This document shows, piece by piece, positions 39,216 to 50,500 of a stretch of 64,000 bases of DNA; the first letter of the stretch is position 1; every line of letters begins with the position of its first letter. A program made the translations under genes and the position numbers. Under the pieces are notes generated by a model. The model saw only the letters and a program-made list of their open reading frames with translations. It searched no databases and had not been told where the DNA came from. The stretch spans positions 1-64,000 of the forward strand of contig UQLL01000003.1 of assembly GCA_900541835.1 (NCBI GenBank), written 5' to 3'. The stretch is from an uncultured Porphyromonadaceae bacterium. GTDB taxonomy: Bacteria > Bacteroidota > Bacteroidia > Bacteroidales > Muribaculaceae.

Positions 39216-40250
39216 ATGGCTGCCGAGCGTGAATCTAACATAGAGCTGCTGCGCATCGTGAGCATGCTCATGGTGGTGTTGGTGCATATCGACGGCGCCT
39301 CGCTGGGCCTTCCCCAGGCGCTGACGGTAGCCGCCACAGCCCGCGACGTCTGGCAGCTCGCCGTCGAGGCCCTGGTCATCATCGGCGTCAACTGCTTCAC
39401 TCTCATTTCCGGCTACTTCGGCATCCGCCTGCGGGTGCGCACAGCCCTCGGCTACCTCTTCCAGTGCATCTTCTACGCCGTGGCCATGGCCACACTGGCC
39501 TGGATCATCCGCCCCGACAAGGTCGGCGCCGACATCTGGCTGCAGAGCTGGATGGTGCTCACCCACACCGACTTGTGGTACGTCCCCGCGTACTTCCTGC
39601 TCATGCTCCTGAGTCCGCTCATCAACGCCGGCCTGGAGGGCATCGGGCGACGCGGCACTTTCCTTGTCACCGGCCTCTTCCTGGCCTACACCCTGTGGGC
39701 CGGATGGTGGTGGGGCGGCACCTTCAACGCCAACGGCTACACACCGCTGCAGCTCGTGCTCGTGTACATGATGGGGCGGTGCCTGCACCTGCTGCCGCGC
39801 CCGTCGGCACGCCACGCCTGGCTCTGGGCCGGAGTCTACCTGGCATCGGCCGTGGCGGTGTGCCTGAGCACGGCCTTCCTGGATTCCATCCGCGCCTACG
39901 CTTATAACTCCCCGCTGGTGCTGATGGAGTCCGTGGCCATGTTCATGGCCTTCTCGGCCATGCGTTTCCGCTCGCGGGCCGTAAACCATGCCGCCAAGTC
40001 AGCTTTCGCCGTCTACCTGGTGCATAAGTCGCAGCTGGTGTTCGGCAGCATCTTCAAGCCCCTCATGCTGAAATGCTGGGGCGCGATGTCGCTGGGTTCC
40101 TTCACCGGATTCATGTTGCTTTTCGCCGTGGGCATCTACCTGGCCCTCATGCCTGCCGACTGGGTACGACGCCGAGTCTGGCTCGGGTTGTTAAAGTTGA
40201 AAGCTGAGAGACGGGAAAAGCCACCGGTTCGTCCAAAGTCTCTCAGCTAA
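39216..40250 (+). CDS. Acyltransferase family 3 (OafA/YrhL type) membrane protein
   Basis: A 344-residue multi-spanning protein (about ten hydrophobic helices) beginning with the family's RESNIELLRIVSMLMVVLVHID segment (cut: NIELLRIVSMLMVVLVH), whose His is the conserved catalytic candidate. Such enzymes add acyl groups to surface sugars. The start at 39216 is preferred over 39189. The last 17 residues (from KAERREKPPVRPKSLS) are encoded by a family C element, which also supplies the stop codon; they are probably not an original part of the protein. Confidence 0.85.
   Translation: MAAERESNIELLRIVSMLMVVLVHIDGASLGLPQALTVAATARDVWQLAVEALVIIGVNCFTLISGYFGIRLRVRTALGYLFQCIFYAVAMATLAWIIRPDKVGADIWLQSWMVLTHTDLWYVPAYFLLMLLSPLINAGLEGIGRRGTFLVTGLFLAYTLWAGWWWGGTFNANGYTPLQLVLVYMMGRCLHLLPRPSARHAWLWAGVYLASAVAVCLSTAFLDSIRAYAYNSPLVLMESVAMFMAFSAMRFRSRAVNHAAKSAFAVYLVHKSQLVFGSIFKPLMLKCWGAMSLGSFTGFMLLFAVGIYLALMPADWVRRRVWLGLLKLKAERREKPPVRPKSLS
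40198..40247. repeat. Family C element, copy 2, forms a protein C-terminus
   Basis: AGCTGAGAG...CTCTCAGCT terminal inverted repeats around the core GGGAAAAGCCACCGGTTCGT. The core resembles that at 62041-62072 (GGTGAAGCCACGGGTTGGC). It lies at the end of the acyltransferase gene. Confidence 0.8.
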
Positions 40251-40260
40251 AGCGCCGGAT

Positions 40261-40291
40261 TTGCACACTCGGCGGAAAAGTTGTATCTTTG
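40261..40291 (+). promoter_or_regulatory. gldE promoter
   Basis: TTG (40261-40263), 20-base spacer, TATCTTTG (40284-40291), about 22 bases before the GTG start at 40314. Confidence 0.75.
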
Positions 40292-40313
40292 CCATTCAAG
40301 ATAGAAAACAGAA

Positions 40314-41696
40314 GTGGACATAGACCCCTTACCATCCCCGTATAGTCCCGTGCTCGGCCTCCTCGCGGTGGCCGGGCAGACCCCGGATATATCTTTCAGT
40401 GCCCCTGGCAGCTGGCTCGGTTGGGCCGTCATCGTCGCCATAGCGCTGGTGTGCATGCTCCTGTCGGCCTTCATGTCCGGCAGCGAGATTGCTTTCTTCG
40501 GACTCGACACCGCACAGCTCGAGGACATGGAGGAGGAAGACACCGCCGAGACACGGCGCGTCCTCAACCTTGTGCAGCATTCCGACCGTCTGCTGGCCAC
40601 CATCCTCATCGGCAACAACCTGGTGAACATCACCATGGTCATCCTGCTTGACTTCGCCATCAACCAGACGGTGCGCTTCACCAGCGGCGTACTGGAATTC
40701 CTGCTCAAGACGGTGCTGCTGACGTTCCTGCTGCTGCTCTTCGGCGAAGTGCTGCCCAAGCTCACGGCCCGCGGCCGCGCCGTGCAGTGGGCCAAGAGCG
40801 CCGCCGGCGCCATGACGGCCGCTTACCGTCTCTTCGGCCCGCTGAGCCGCCTGATGGTCAGGAGTTCCGCTTTCGTCTCCAGAAAGGTGGAGCGCAAGCG
40901 CGACGACGTCACCGCCGACGACCTAAGCCAGGCGCTTGAAATCACCGACGTCAAGGAGCAGAAGGATAAGGAGATGCTCGAGGGCATCCTGACGCTGGGC
41001 GAGAAGCAGGCCTCCGACATCATGACTCCCCGCATGGACGTCACTGCCATCGATACCCACGCTTCCTGGAAGGAGGTAATCGCCACCATACTCGATAGCG
41101 GATACTCCCGCATACCCGTCTACGATACGGACATGGACGACATACGTGGCATCCTCTACAGCAAGGACCTGCTGCCCTGGCTCGAGCGCGACCGCAACGG
41201 ATTTCTCTGGCAGAGCCTCGTCCGAAAGGCATACTTCGTGCCTGAAAGCCGAATGATTGATGACCTCATGCAGGACTTCCGCGTCAAGAAAGTCCACATA
41301 TCCGTCGTCGTCGACGAATACGGAGGCACCCAGGGCATCGTCACCCTCGAGGATATCCTCGAGGAGATCGTGGGCGAGATCGATGACGAATACGACCAGG
41401 ACGAGCAGACCTGGAAGCGCATAGCCCCGGGCGTCTTCCGCTTCAGCGGCAAGACTCCCCTGGTGGACTTCTATCGAGCCACCGACCTCGACGAGGAGAC
41501 ATTCTCTCAGGCCGACGACGCCGAGACCCTCGCCGGTCTCTTGCTCGAGGCCAAGGGCGACTTCCCCAAGGAGCGCGAGACAATGGAAATCGCCGGATGC
41601 CGCTTTACCGTACTCAAGATGGACCGCCACCGCATCGACTCGGTGATGGTGCGCCTGCCGCAGGAGCCTGCCGCTGACAAAAAAGAAAAAGACTGA
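40314..41696 (+). CDS. gldE: Gliding-motility-associated GldE-like CBS protein
   Basis: A 460-residue protein of the CNNM/CorC (HlyC) superfamily. Several membrane helices in the DUF21 region (residues about 40-180), a CBS pair (about 220-350, starting near KQASDIMTPRMDVTAI), and a C-terminal transporter-associated domain (about 360-450). In Bacteroidota this architecture is annotated GldE; it is present in non-gliding species and may act in divalent-ion homeostasis. Starts with GTG at 40314. It is followed two bases later by the phosphopantetheinyl transferase gene, a common neighbour. Confidence 0.88.
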   Translation: MDIDPLPSPYSPVLGLLAVAGQTPDISFSAPGSWLGWAVIVAIALVCMLLSAFMSGSEIAFFGLDTAQLEDMEEEDTAETRRVLNLVQHSDRLLATILIGNNLVNITMVILLDFAINQTVRFTSGVLEFLLKTVLLTFLLLLFGEVLPKLTARGRAVQWAKSAAGAMTAAYRLFGPLSRLMVRSSAFVSRKVERKRDDVTADDLSQALEITDVKEQKDKEMLEGILTLGEKQASDIMTPRMDVTAIDTHASWKEVIATILDSGYSRIPVYDTDMDDIRGILYSKDLLPWLERDRNGFLWQSLVRKAYFVPESRMIDDLMQDFRVKKVHISVVVDEYGGTQGIVTLEDILEEIVGEIDDEYDQDEQTWKRIAPGVFRFSGKTPLVDFYRATDLDEETFSQADDAETLAGLLLEAKGDFPKERETMEIAGCRFTVLKMDRHRIDSVMVRLPQEPAADKKEKD

Positions 41697-41698
41697 CC

Positions 41699-42352
41699 AT
41701 GCAACACGACGACGAACTGACATACTGGCGCCACCGCACCCCGGTCGGTGTGAAAGTGGAGGAGATAAGCGGCGGCAGCCGCTATTCCGAAAAGCTGTGG
41801 CCCCTGATGGCCCGCCAGGTGTGGGGCGAGAACGGCCGCGACGGCGACTACCGCTCCATTGTGCACCTGCCTGATGGCGCCCCGCTGCTGGACGGCACCG
41901 ACCAGCGCATCTCCATGAGCCACACCCGCGGCATGCTCGTGGTGGCCACGTTGCCGCCCACTCCCGAGGCCGACCTGACCACCTTCAGCCCCCGCGCCGC
42001 CATGGGCGTCGACACCGAGCGCGTAGGCCGCGAGATACCGGCAGCGGTGCGTGCCCGCTTCCTCTCGGACGAGGAGCAGGAACTCATCCCGGACGAAAAC
42101 ACGCTGCTTGCCTGGACCTGCAAGGAGGCACTATACAAGGCCGTGCTCGGTCAGGCTAAGTCCTGGGCCGAGTGCTATCGGATCCTCTGCCTGCCAGACC
42201 TGCAGACCGGCGCCTTCGGTCAGGCCGAAGTACACCTCGACGGCACCGACGAGCCATTCGTCCTCTACTCCTACCTAAGCGACGGCTTCATCGTCACCCT
42301 GGCCCTCTCCACCCGCTGCGCTACCTACAAGAAAGCCGCCGAGGGCAAATAA
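41699..42352 (+). CDS. 4'-phosphopantetheinyl transferase
   Basis: Transfers the phosphopantetheine arm from CoA to a carrier protein. The 217-residue protein has RISMSHTRGMLVV near residue 70, the metal-binding GVDTERVGREI near 102 and WTCKEALYKAVLG near 140, the three family motifs. It is of the Sfp/AcpT type rather than AcpS. Cotranscription with gldE is likely. The carrier is unknown; it may be the fatty-acid ACP. Confidence 0.9.
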   Translation: MQHDDELTYWRHRTPVGVKVEEISGGSRYSEKLWPLMARQVWGENGRDGDYRSIVHLPDGAPLLDGTDQRISMSHTRGMLVVATLPPTPEADLTTFSPRAAMGVDTERVGREIPAAVRARFLSDEEQELIPDENTLLAWTCKEALYKAVLGQAKSWAECYRILCLPDLQTGAFGQAEVHLDGTDEPFVLYSYLSDGFIVTLALSTRCATYKKAAEGK

Positions 42353-42376
42353 AAATCGCCGCACGGGCGTTATAGT

Positions 42377-42460
42377 AATGAACAATGACAATGAACAATA
42401 ATAGCGCCGCACCGATGAGCGCGAAGCCTATTGTTCATTATTCAGTGTTGATTGTTCATT
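42377..42460. repeat. Family D element (AATGAACAAT inverted repeats)
   Basis: AATGAACAAT twice on the left (42377, 42390 region) and ATTGTTCATT twice on the right (42430 region and 42451-42460), with a GC-rich centre. The right end touches the next gene's start. Confidence 0.85.
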
Positions 42461-42476
42461 GAAAAAACGGAAAACC

Positions 42477-43010
42477 ATGGTCTGGATAATAATAAGCTGC
42501 GTGCTGTTCGCGCTCGCGTTCTGGTTCATCTACGTCAACCAGCTGCTGGCGCCGGCCTTCTCCTACATGGGCCTGCTGGCACTGAGCCTGGCCGACAACA
42601 AGCTGGGCCAGCCCTATCTGCCCATCAACAACACCATCCTCATCAGCTGGCTGTGCATGACTCTGGTGGTGATGGTGGCCACCATCATGCAGCCCGGACC
42701 GGTGCGGCAGCAAACGCGCGGTGTCTGGCACATGGGCATTGGTGCCCTGACCGGAATGGCCGTCGGCCTGCTCGGCTTCACCTTCACCCTCAATATGCCG
42801 GTGCTCTATGCCTGCATGATCCTCGGTACCGCCGCCGGATGCTTCTTCGGCTACCTTATCTTCACCAACACCCCGCGCGGCGCCGCCGTAAACTTCTCCT
42901 CCGGCCACTTCTTCCAGTACCTGCTGGCCAAGGGCTTCCCCATCGCCCTGGCGGTGATGATGATGGGCATCGTCCTGGTGCTCCTGCTGGCCGTCAACAA
43001 TCTCAACTGA
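42477..43010 (+). CDS. Small polytopic membrane protein, unknown
   Basis: A 177-residue protein with about five hydrophobic helices (for example IIISCVLFALAFWFIYV at the start and IALAVMMMGIVLVLLLAV at the end). No family is recognised. ATG at 42477 is used; a TTG at 42459 would add six mostly basic residues and would begin in a family D repeat. It is followed 13 bases later by the DUF4919 gene. Confidence 0.7.
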   Translation: MVWIIISCVLFALAFWFIYVNQLLAPAFSYMGLLALSLADNKLGQPYLPINNTILISWLCMTLVVMVATIMQPGPVRQQTRGVWHMGIGALTGMAVGLLGFTFTLNMPVLYACMILGTAAGCFFGYLIFTNTPRGAAVNFSSGHFFQYLLAKGFPIALAVMMMGIVLVLLLAVNNLN

Positions 43011-43023
43011 CAATCCATTGCGA

Positions 43024-43755
43024 ATGAAACGATTCACACTCATAGCGGCGGGCATGGCCCTGCTCCTTGGCAGCTTCGGCGCCAACGCACGGCCCAAGCT
43101 GCTCCCCGTGGAGAAGCCCGACCTCGAGGCCATCGAGGACTCCGTGCTCAACCCAGCCGGCCGCTTCTACTTTCCCCGCCTCCAGGAACGCTTCGAGGCC
43201 AACGATACCATCATGACTCCCCTGGAATACCGATACTTCTATCTCGGATACATGTTCCAGGAGGACTACGACCCGTACCGCATCAGCCAGTTCAACGACT
43301 CCACCGAGGCCCTGGTCAACCGTCCCGGCGAAATCACCAAGCACGACGCCGAACAGATCATCTCCTTCTCCGAGAAGGCGTTGTGGGACAACCCCCTGGA
43401 CCTGCGGCAGATGTCGTTCCTCATCCACTTCCTGCGCCAGAAAGGCAAGCCCATCCGCGCCAAGTTCTGGGAATACCGGCTGCAGAACCTGCTCAACGCC
43501 ATCCTCAGCACCGGCACCGGCCTGGACATGGACAACGCCTGGTACGTGGTCTACCCCATGCACGAATATGACCTGCTGCAGTTCCTGGGCTACGACCCCA
43601 CGGACGCCGAGTACCCCGCCGACGGCTTCGACCGCCTCCGCGTAAAACCCCTCAAGGACGCCCGCCGCTTTAACGGCGACACCCCCGGCGCCTTCTACTT
43701 CAACGTGAAGATTCCGCAGGAGGAATATATGCTCAAACACCCCGGCGAAGAGTAG
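43024..43755 (+). CDS. DUF4919 family exported protein
   Basis: A 243-residue protein with a signal peptide (MKRFTLIAAGMALLLGSFGANA) and the DUF4919 pattern: PLEYRYFYLGYMFQEDYDPY near residue 59, DAWYVV-like DNAWYVVYPMHEYDLLQFLG near 174. The family is found in Bacteroidales and has no known role. The ATG at 43024 is preferred over a TTG at 43018. Confidence 0.82.
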   Translation: MKRFTLIAAGMALLLGSFGANARPKLLPVEKPDLEAIEDSVLNPAGRFYFPRLQERFEANDTIMTPLEYRYFYLGYMFQEDYDPYRISQFNDSTEALVNRPGEITKHDAEQIISFSEKALWDNPLDLRQMSFLIHFLRQKGKPIRAKFWEYRLQNLLNAILSTGTGLDMDNAWYVVYPMHEYDLLQFLGYDPTDAEYPADGFDRLRVKPLKDARRFNGDTPGAFYFNVKIPQEEYMLKHPGEE

Positions 43756-43812
43756 GAGGGCGTGTCCTGTAGCATGCCCCCGTCACCGCCGTCCCTGCAA
43801 TTTTCAAAAAAT

Positions 43813-44364
43813 ATGAAAACCGACAAGATAGAAAAAGACAAATTCGTGGCCTTCTCATACAAGGTCACCGACCCGGAGGGCGACCTCCTGTTCGAGGCGC
43901 CCGAGCAGGCGCCGGACACTATAGTATATGGCCGCACCGAGGGGATGGTCCCCGGCCTGGCCGCCGTCCTCGACGGCCTCAAGGCAGGCGACGGCTTCGA
44001 GACTACCCTGCCCCCCGAGGCAGCCTTCGGCGACCGCGACGACAGCCTCGTCTTCAAGCTCGGCCCGGAAGTCTTCTCCGCCGACGGCAAGCTCCCCGCC
44101 AACGTCAAGGTGGGCGCCATGCTGCCCATGATGACCGATGCCGGGCAGAAGGTCTACGGCATGGTCACCGACGTCACCCCCGCCGAGGTCACCATGGACT
44201 TCAACCACCCCCTGGCCGGCAAGACCATAACCTACCGGGGCAAGGTGCTGGAAGTGCGTCCCGCCACCGACGACGAGCTGAATCCCCCCACGGGCTGCTG
44301 TGGCGGCTGCGGAGGCGGATGTTCCGACTCTTCCTGCTCCGGCTGCGACGGCGGCTGCTCCTGA
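43813..44364 (+). CDS. slyD: SlyD-type peptidyl-prolyl isomerase
   Basis: A 183-residue FKBP-fold prolyl isomerase and chaperone: VAFSYKVTDPEGDLLFE near residue 11, the VPGLAAVLDGLKAGDGFE segment near 45, and MDFNHPLAGKTITY near 132. The insert-in-flap domain lies between. The tail is a Cys/Gly-rich metal-binding stretch (CCGGCGGGCSDSSCSGCDGG), as in other SlyD proteins. Cytosolic. Confidence 0.92.
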   Translation: MKTDKIEKDKFVAFSYKVTDPEGDLLFEAPEQAPDTIVYGRTEGMVPGLAAVLDGLKAGDGFETTLPPEAAFGDRDDSLVFKLGPEVFSADGKLPANVKVGAMLPMMTDAGQKVYGMVTDVTPAEVTMDFNHPLAGKTITYRGKVLEVRPATDDELNPPTGCCGGCGGGCSDSSCSGCDGGCS

Positions 44365-44384
44365 TCCCCCCTCCGCCCACTAAC

Positions 44385-44428
44385 AAGAGGCTGTGCCGTA
44401 ATTAAGGTTCATTACGGCACAGCCTCTT
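44385..44428. terminator. Terminator between slyD and the giant GLUG gene
   Basis: AAGAGGCTGTGCCGTAAT (44385-44402) pairs exactly with ATTACGGCACAGCCTCTT (44411-44428), 18 pairs, 8-base loop. Usable from both sides. Confidence 0.85.
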
Positions 44429-44453
44429 CTCTTGGTTAGGTGGTTATCTTTCT

Positions 44454-44484
44454 TTTGCAATTGGCGCCCGCTTCAGCGCGGCGC
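44454..44484. repeat. Family B variant
   Basis: TTTGCAATTGGCGCCCGCTT and CAGCGCGGCGC. It matches at 27 of 31 positions a block inside the coding sequence of the next gene at 50467-50497. Confidence 0.65.
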
Positions 44485-44506
44485 GGGGTTGTCAAGCGTA
44501 GCGGCG

Positions 44507-47500
44507 TCAGGGAGCTACGGTGACGAGGACTTTGCGGGTGGCGACGGTGCCGTCGGTGTAGCGGACGCGCTCGATGCACGGGCGGCCGACCGTAGGGGCC
44601 GTCAGGCGCAGGCCGTCGAGCGAGTAGTACTCCACGGACTGCACCTCGCGGGTGGCGTCGATGGTGTCGACTCCGCTGACGGTGGTGACGTTGACCTCAT
44701 ACTGCTTGTAGAGCGGTGACGCGGGGTCGTCGGTGGCCACGCGCAGCCAGCCCTTGCCGGTACCCAGGGCGCGCACCTTGCCCTCGCCGTAGATGGCGAG
44801 GTTGTCGGAGGCGGTCCATACCACGTGCGCGGGGGTGCCGAAGCGGAAGCGCTCGGTGACGTTGTCGGCCGAGCCGCCGAAGGGGAAGGCCAGGCAGGCC
44901 GTGTGGACGTTGGCCACAGCCAGGGAGTCGAGGCTGTGGAGCGTCGGCAGGCAGTACTCGCGATAGAGGAAGCCTTCGCCCAGGGGCGCCGTCATGAGCT
45001 CGGCACGTGTGAGCGGCGTGGCCAGGGTGTCGCCGGCGATGGCCGGGCAGACGTCGGAGGCGAAGTAGGCGCTGTCGACGTGCATGAGAGCCGGGTCGAT
45101 GGGATTGCGGGTATCCACGTAGTGCGAGATGAGGGCCACGTTGGAGTAGCGGCAGGCGGTGTCGTCGACCTGCACCAGTCCGGCGTTGTAGCAGCGTCGG
45201 ATGGTGGTGCCGCCGTTGCCGTTGGAGTGCATGGCGGGGTTGATGCCGGCGGCGTCGTCGGGAGCCTTGACGGTGCCGAAGTTGATGCAGTCCTCGATGA
45301 CGGCGGGGCCGTAGCCGCCCCAGATGCCTCCGGCGCCGTAGCCCTTGGCGGGGATGGAGCGGGTGATGGTGACGTTGCCGAAGTTGGCGGCGCGGCTGAG
45401 GTGGGCGATGGGCATGGCGCCCGTGCCGATGATGCCGCCTGCGCCGGGGATGTTGCTGACGACGTTGCCGGAGTTCCAGACGTCGCTGGCGGTGGCGCAG
45501 AAGGAGCCGATGAAGCCGCCCACGCCGTTGGAGGAGTTGTCGGCGGTGGGGCGCTCGGCCGTCACGTCGCCGGTGTTGTGGCAGAAGGTGACGGTGCCGC
45601 CGGTGATCTTGCCGGCGAAGCCGCCGGTGGACTGGGCGCCGTTGACCACTGAGCCGGTGTTGTAGCTGTGGCTGACCGAAGACGGGTAGTTGACGTTGGA
45701 CTGCATCTGGCCGATGACGCCGCCCACGGCGTAGGAGGTGCCGGTGCCCTGGCCGATGATGGTGCCGACGTTGTAGCAGCTGTCGATGGTGCAGCCGTTG
45801 ACGACGGCGCCGATGATGCCGGCGGTGTAGCCCTTGCCGGTGATGTCGCCTTCGTTGTGGCAGCGTAGGATGGAGGCGTTGCCCGAGCCCTGGGCCTGCG
45901 GGGTGATGCCGCCCACGTACTGGCCCGGCACTGTGATGTCGGCCAGGTTCACGCAGTCGTGGATGTTGCCGGCCTTGCCGAGGCGGCCGGAGATGCCGCC
46001 GACGTACATGCGGCCGGTGACGGTGCCTTCGTTGCGGCAGGAGCGGATGTCGCCCAGGCCCCAGCCCACGATGCCGCCCACGTACTGCTGGCCGGTGTAG
46101 GTGGTGCCGGTGGTGTTCTTGTTGCTGCCTATTTTGCCGCGGTTGACGCAGTTCTCGACGAGGGAGCCGAGGTCCTGCTGTCCGGCCACGCCGCCCAGGT
46201 AGTTGTAGTTGGTGAGGTAGGCGGCGGCGATGGTGTCGGCGAACTGGCAGTTGACCACGGCCGAGCCGTCGAACATATGTCCGGCGAAGCCGCCGAGGTA
46301 TCCGCTCTTGCCGTTGACGGCCACCCGGCTCACGCAGTTCTCGATGCGGCCGTAGAGCAGTCCGGCGAAGCCGCCGACGTAGCTGTAGCCGGTGATCGCG
46401 CCCTGCAGGGTGAGGTTGCGCACGGTGCCTTTGGAACCGACAGTGCCGAACATGCCGATGTTCTTGCCGGTCTTGGTGGTCTCGTCGGTGAAGCGGATGG
46501 CCGAGATGGTGTGCCCGGCGCCGTCGAATGTGCCCTGGAACTGCACGCCGGTGCGGGCCACGGGCGACAGGGTCATGGTGTCGGGATAGGCTATGTCATT
46601 GGCCACGCGGAAGGTGTAGCCCTCGTAGTCCATGCCGGAGTGTTCCATGAACTGCGCCAGCTTGGTGATGTCCTGGGCGGAGGCGATGACGAAGGGTGCC
46701 TCTGCGGAGCCGCTGCCTGGCAGGATGGCCGGGATGGACTTGAGGCAGAATACCTTGGTGTAGCCGCCGGGCATGGTGGCCGTCAGGGTGTCGGCCACGA
46801 CGTCGTTGTCGGGCATCCTGATGGTGAGCTGGCCGTCGGCGATTCGGAAGTTGTCTTTTACGTTCAGGTCCCAGCTGATGCCGGTGGAGGTGCTGACGGG
46901 GGTGGCGCGGATGACGTTGGTGCGCTTCTCGCCCTTGCCGAATTTCACGAAGATGCTGCGGCGGGCCATGCCGGCGGCCTCGTTGGCGAAGGTCTTGAGC
47001 GCCGGGTAGGCGGTGGCGGAGAAGGCGTATTTGTCGTCGAGGCCCTCGGGTGTCGTGGTGGTGAGCATTTCCGAAGTGCTCAGGGCGTTAAAACCCTGGC
47101 TGAGTGACGAGCAGCCGTCCATGATGTTGACGGAGGCGTCGAAGTAGTTGTGCTCCATGCGGGGCCCGCGGCCGTTGGAGAAGCCCACGAGGCCGCCGAT
47201 GTACGTGCCGGGGGAAGTTACGAAGCCTGAGGAGACGCAGCCGTAGACGTTGCCCTGGCCGTAGCCGGCGGCGCTGGAGCCGACGATGCCGCCGGTGTAG
47301 TCGGAGCCGGAGACGTCGGCGGTGTTGGCGCTGAAGGCCACGCTGCCACCCGAGGCGCCGGCGATGCCGCCCACGTACTTGCCGACGGCGACGACGGTGC
47401 CGTCGTTCTGGCAGTCGGTGACGAGGCCGAGGTTGTAGCCGGTGATGCCGCCGATGTAGTCGGCCTTGGCGGCGGAGATGTCGCCGGCGTTGTAGCAGCC

Positions 47501-50500
47501 TGCGACCACGGCTCCCTCTTCGGTGGAGCCGGCGATGCCGCCCGAGCGCGAGTAGGCGTTCTTCACCGAGGCGTAGTTGCGGCAGTTCTCGACGCGGCCC
47601 AGGGTGTAGCCCACCACGGGTGCGGCGTTGCCGTAGAAGTCGAAGTCGCAGTCGGCGTCGATGACGATGTTGCGCAGCACGCTCTCCTTGGCGCCGATGT
47701 GGAACAGGCCGCCGTAGTTGTAGGTGCCGGCCAGGGTCTTGCCGTTGTCGTCGAGCACGGCCGAGTGGATGCGGAGGCGACGGATGCGGTGGTTGCCGCC
47801 GTCGAATATTCCGGCGAACTGGCGCAGGTGGTTGCCCGCGGCCACGCCGGCGAAGTCGGCGCTCAGGCCGAAGTCGACGTCGGAGGTCTGCAGGAAGTGG
47901 TCGCCGCGGTGGTCGTAGTGCATCACGGCGGTGTGGAGGGTCTGGAAGTCAGCCTTGCTCTTGATCAGATACGGGCTGGAGGCGGTGCCTTCGCCGTCGA
48001 ATAGCTTGGGCACGACGTTGATGAGGATGCGTCGGCCGGAGGGTACGCCGGGGATGGCTGCCACCAGGGTGTCGTTGGCGTATACGCTGCCGAGCTGCAC
48101 CTGTGTGCCGGAGATGGTGAGGCCGTCGGAGGCGGTGCCGAGGGAACCGTCGGTGCCGACGAGGTACCAGCTCACGCCTTGCGGGGCGGAGAGGGTGGCG
48201 GCGTGCTTCATGACGCGTGAGGACTCGCCGTCGGCGAACTGCACCACGGCCGAGGCCAGTGCGGCCTGCCTGCTGTCGGCGAAGGCTTTCAGCACCGGGT
48301 AGCGGCCTGCGGAGGCCGTCCAGGCGGTGGAGGTGAACCCGGCTGGCAGAGTGGCGCCGGTGAAGAAGGTGGTGGCGCGGCCGTAGACGTCGTCGAGCAG
48401 GCCCGTGGCCTGGTTGTCGGAGTAGGCGTTGGTGAAGGCCGTGTCCGAGGGCTTCTCCGGCGTCATTGTGCTCGTGAACTCGTCGCCGAAGACTCCGGCG
48501 TGGGTCGTACGGTTGCGGCACCACACGTAACCGGCGTTATAGCAGCGGTTTACGTGCAGCGGCTCGGTCATGCCCTCGATGGAGTTGTAGGTGGTGGAGA
48601 TGTAGCCGATCAGGCCGCCGGTGTAGGTGGAGTAGCCCTCTTCGAGCGATGAGCCGGCGTTGTGGCAGTCGGCGATTTCGGAGTCGCGGGCGATGCCGCA
48701 GAGACCGCCGGTGGCTTCCTGGTTGCCGTTGATGGAGGTGGCTCGCACCAGGCCGGTGTTGAAGCTCTCTTTCAGGGAGGCGGCGTAGAGGTAGCCGCAC
48801 AGGCCGCCGGCGAAGCCGTAGCCTGCGCCTTGAGTCACGGTGCCGGAGAAATTGAGGCGGGTGAGAATGCCTTCGCGGCTGGTGCTGTAGGACTGTGCCA
48901 GTCCGGCGATGCCGCCCACGCAGGCAACCGCCTCGTTGAAGATCACAGGCATCGACACGTCGGCGTCGCTGGTGCAGGCGGTGATGGGGCCGTAGGAGTA
49001 GCCCACCACGCCGCCGGTGTAGCCGATGCCGGAGACCTGTCCGCCGACACTCAGGTTGCTTAGAGGGCCGTAGCTGCGGCCTATCAGTCCTCCCACGTTC
49101 ACGCCGTTGGTAAGCATGCGTGTGCCGGTGGCGTGGCAGTTCTCGATGGTGCCCATGGAGTAGCCTGCCAGTGCGCCCAGGTAGAAGCCGGTGCCCGACA
49201 TGGACGCGTTCTCGAGTGTGAGGTTGCGGATGGCGCCCCCTGTGTAAATGGCGCCGAAGAGGCCCTGGAAGTTATAGCCCAGGCCCTCGATGGCGAGGTT
49301 GGAGATCTTGTGGTTGTTGCCGTCGAAGGTGCCGGAAAAGGCTGACTTGCTCGTGCCGATGGGCGAGAAGCCGCGCACACCGCTCATGTCGATGTCGTTC
49401 TCGAGACGGAAGTGCTTGTCGGGGAAGGAGTAGGTGGCGGCGGCCTGCGAGAGCGTCAGCAGGTCGTCGGCCGTCTTGACCAGGTAGGGGGATGCGGCCG
49501 TGCCGGAGCCGGTGAGGTTGAACGGGCGCGAGGCCGGAAGCTGCAGCGGCACGTAGGAGTGGGCCGTGCTTTGTGTCAGGTAGAGCGCCACCAGGCCGTC
49601 CTGCATCACCGACCCTGCGCACCAGGGATTGATGACGATGGAGTCTCCGGCGATGCGGCCCTCGATGGGGTTGGTCTTGTCGATGACGCCGGTGAGCGGG
49701 TTGATGGGGAAGGTGTTGAAGTCGCCGTAGAGCATCATCGAGATGACGAACTGCTGAGAGATGGAGATGGAGCCGTCGGCGGCCACGCGGGCGCGTATGG
49801 GCACGCCGTTGGTGGCCATGTTGTAGATGGTCAGCTCCGAGGGACTCGGCTGCTCCAGAAGCAGCGGGTAGCGCAGCTGCACGTCGACGTCGCTCTTGCG
49901 CTGGGTGGCGGTCATGTGGGCGTTGGCGGGGTGGTACTCGCCGCGGTCGATGGCCGCCAGCAGCATGCCTTTGTTGGCGCCGTCGCCCACGATGGCGCCC
50001 CACTGGCTGAGCCTGACGACACCCTTGTCGTCGATGGTGCCGGTGATGGGCGCCTGCGTGAAGTACTGTATGCCGTCGGGCGTGAACTCGATGGAGAACA
50101 TGTACACGTCGCCGTACGACGTGCTCTGCCAGATGCGCTGGGGCAGGATGGAGACTGTGCCGGCCACCGAGTCGATGACCATGTCTACGGTCTCCTCCAG
50201 GCCGTAGAAGTTATGGATGTGCACCATGGACGGGTTGTCGGTGTCGCGCACGAAGTCCATGACGCAGTTCACCTCGTCGCCGTCGTGCACGAAGTCCTTG
50301 CCGATGTAATACCCGGTGGTGATCTTGCCGGCTTTGCGTGTAGATGGAGAGTTGAGGGTTGAGGGTTGAGGGTTGAGAGTAGAGGCCGTAGCCGTGCATA
50401 GTGGCTTGAGCTCGCGCCCATGCATATCGGTGAAAGTGAGCTTTCCGTTAGCGGAAGCATTTTCCTTTGCGTTCGGCGCCTGCTTCAGCGCGGCGCTTTC

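Noticed and set aside
44825..47107. Plus-strand frames of 275 and 382 codons opposite the second GLUG gene
   Set aside because: Same kind of shadow; no start context and low-complexity composition.
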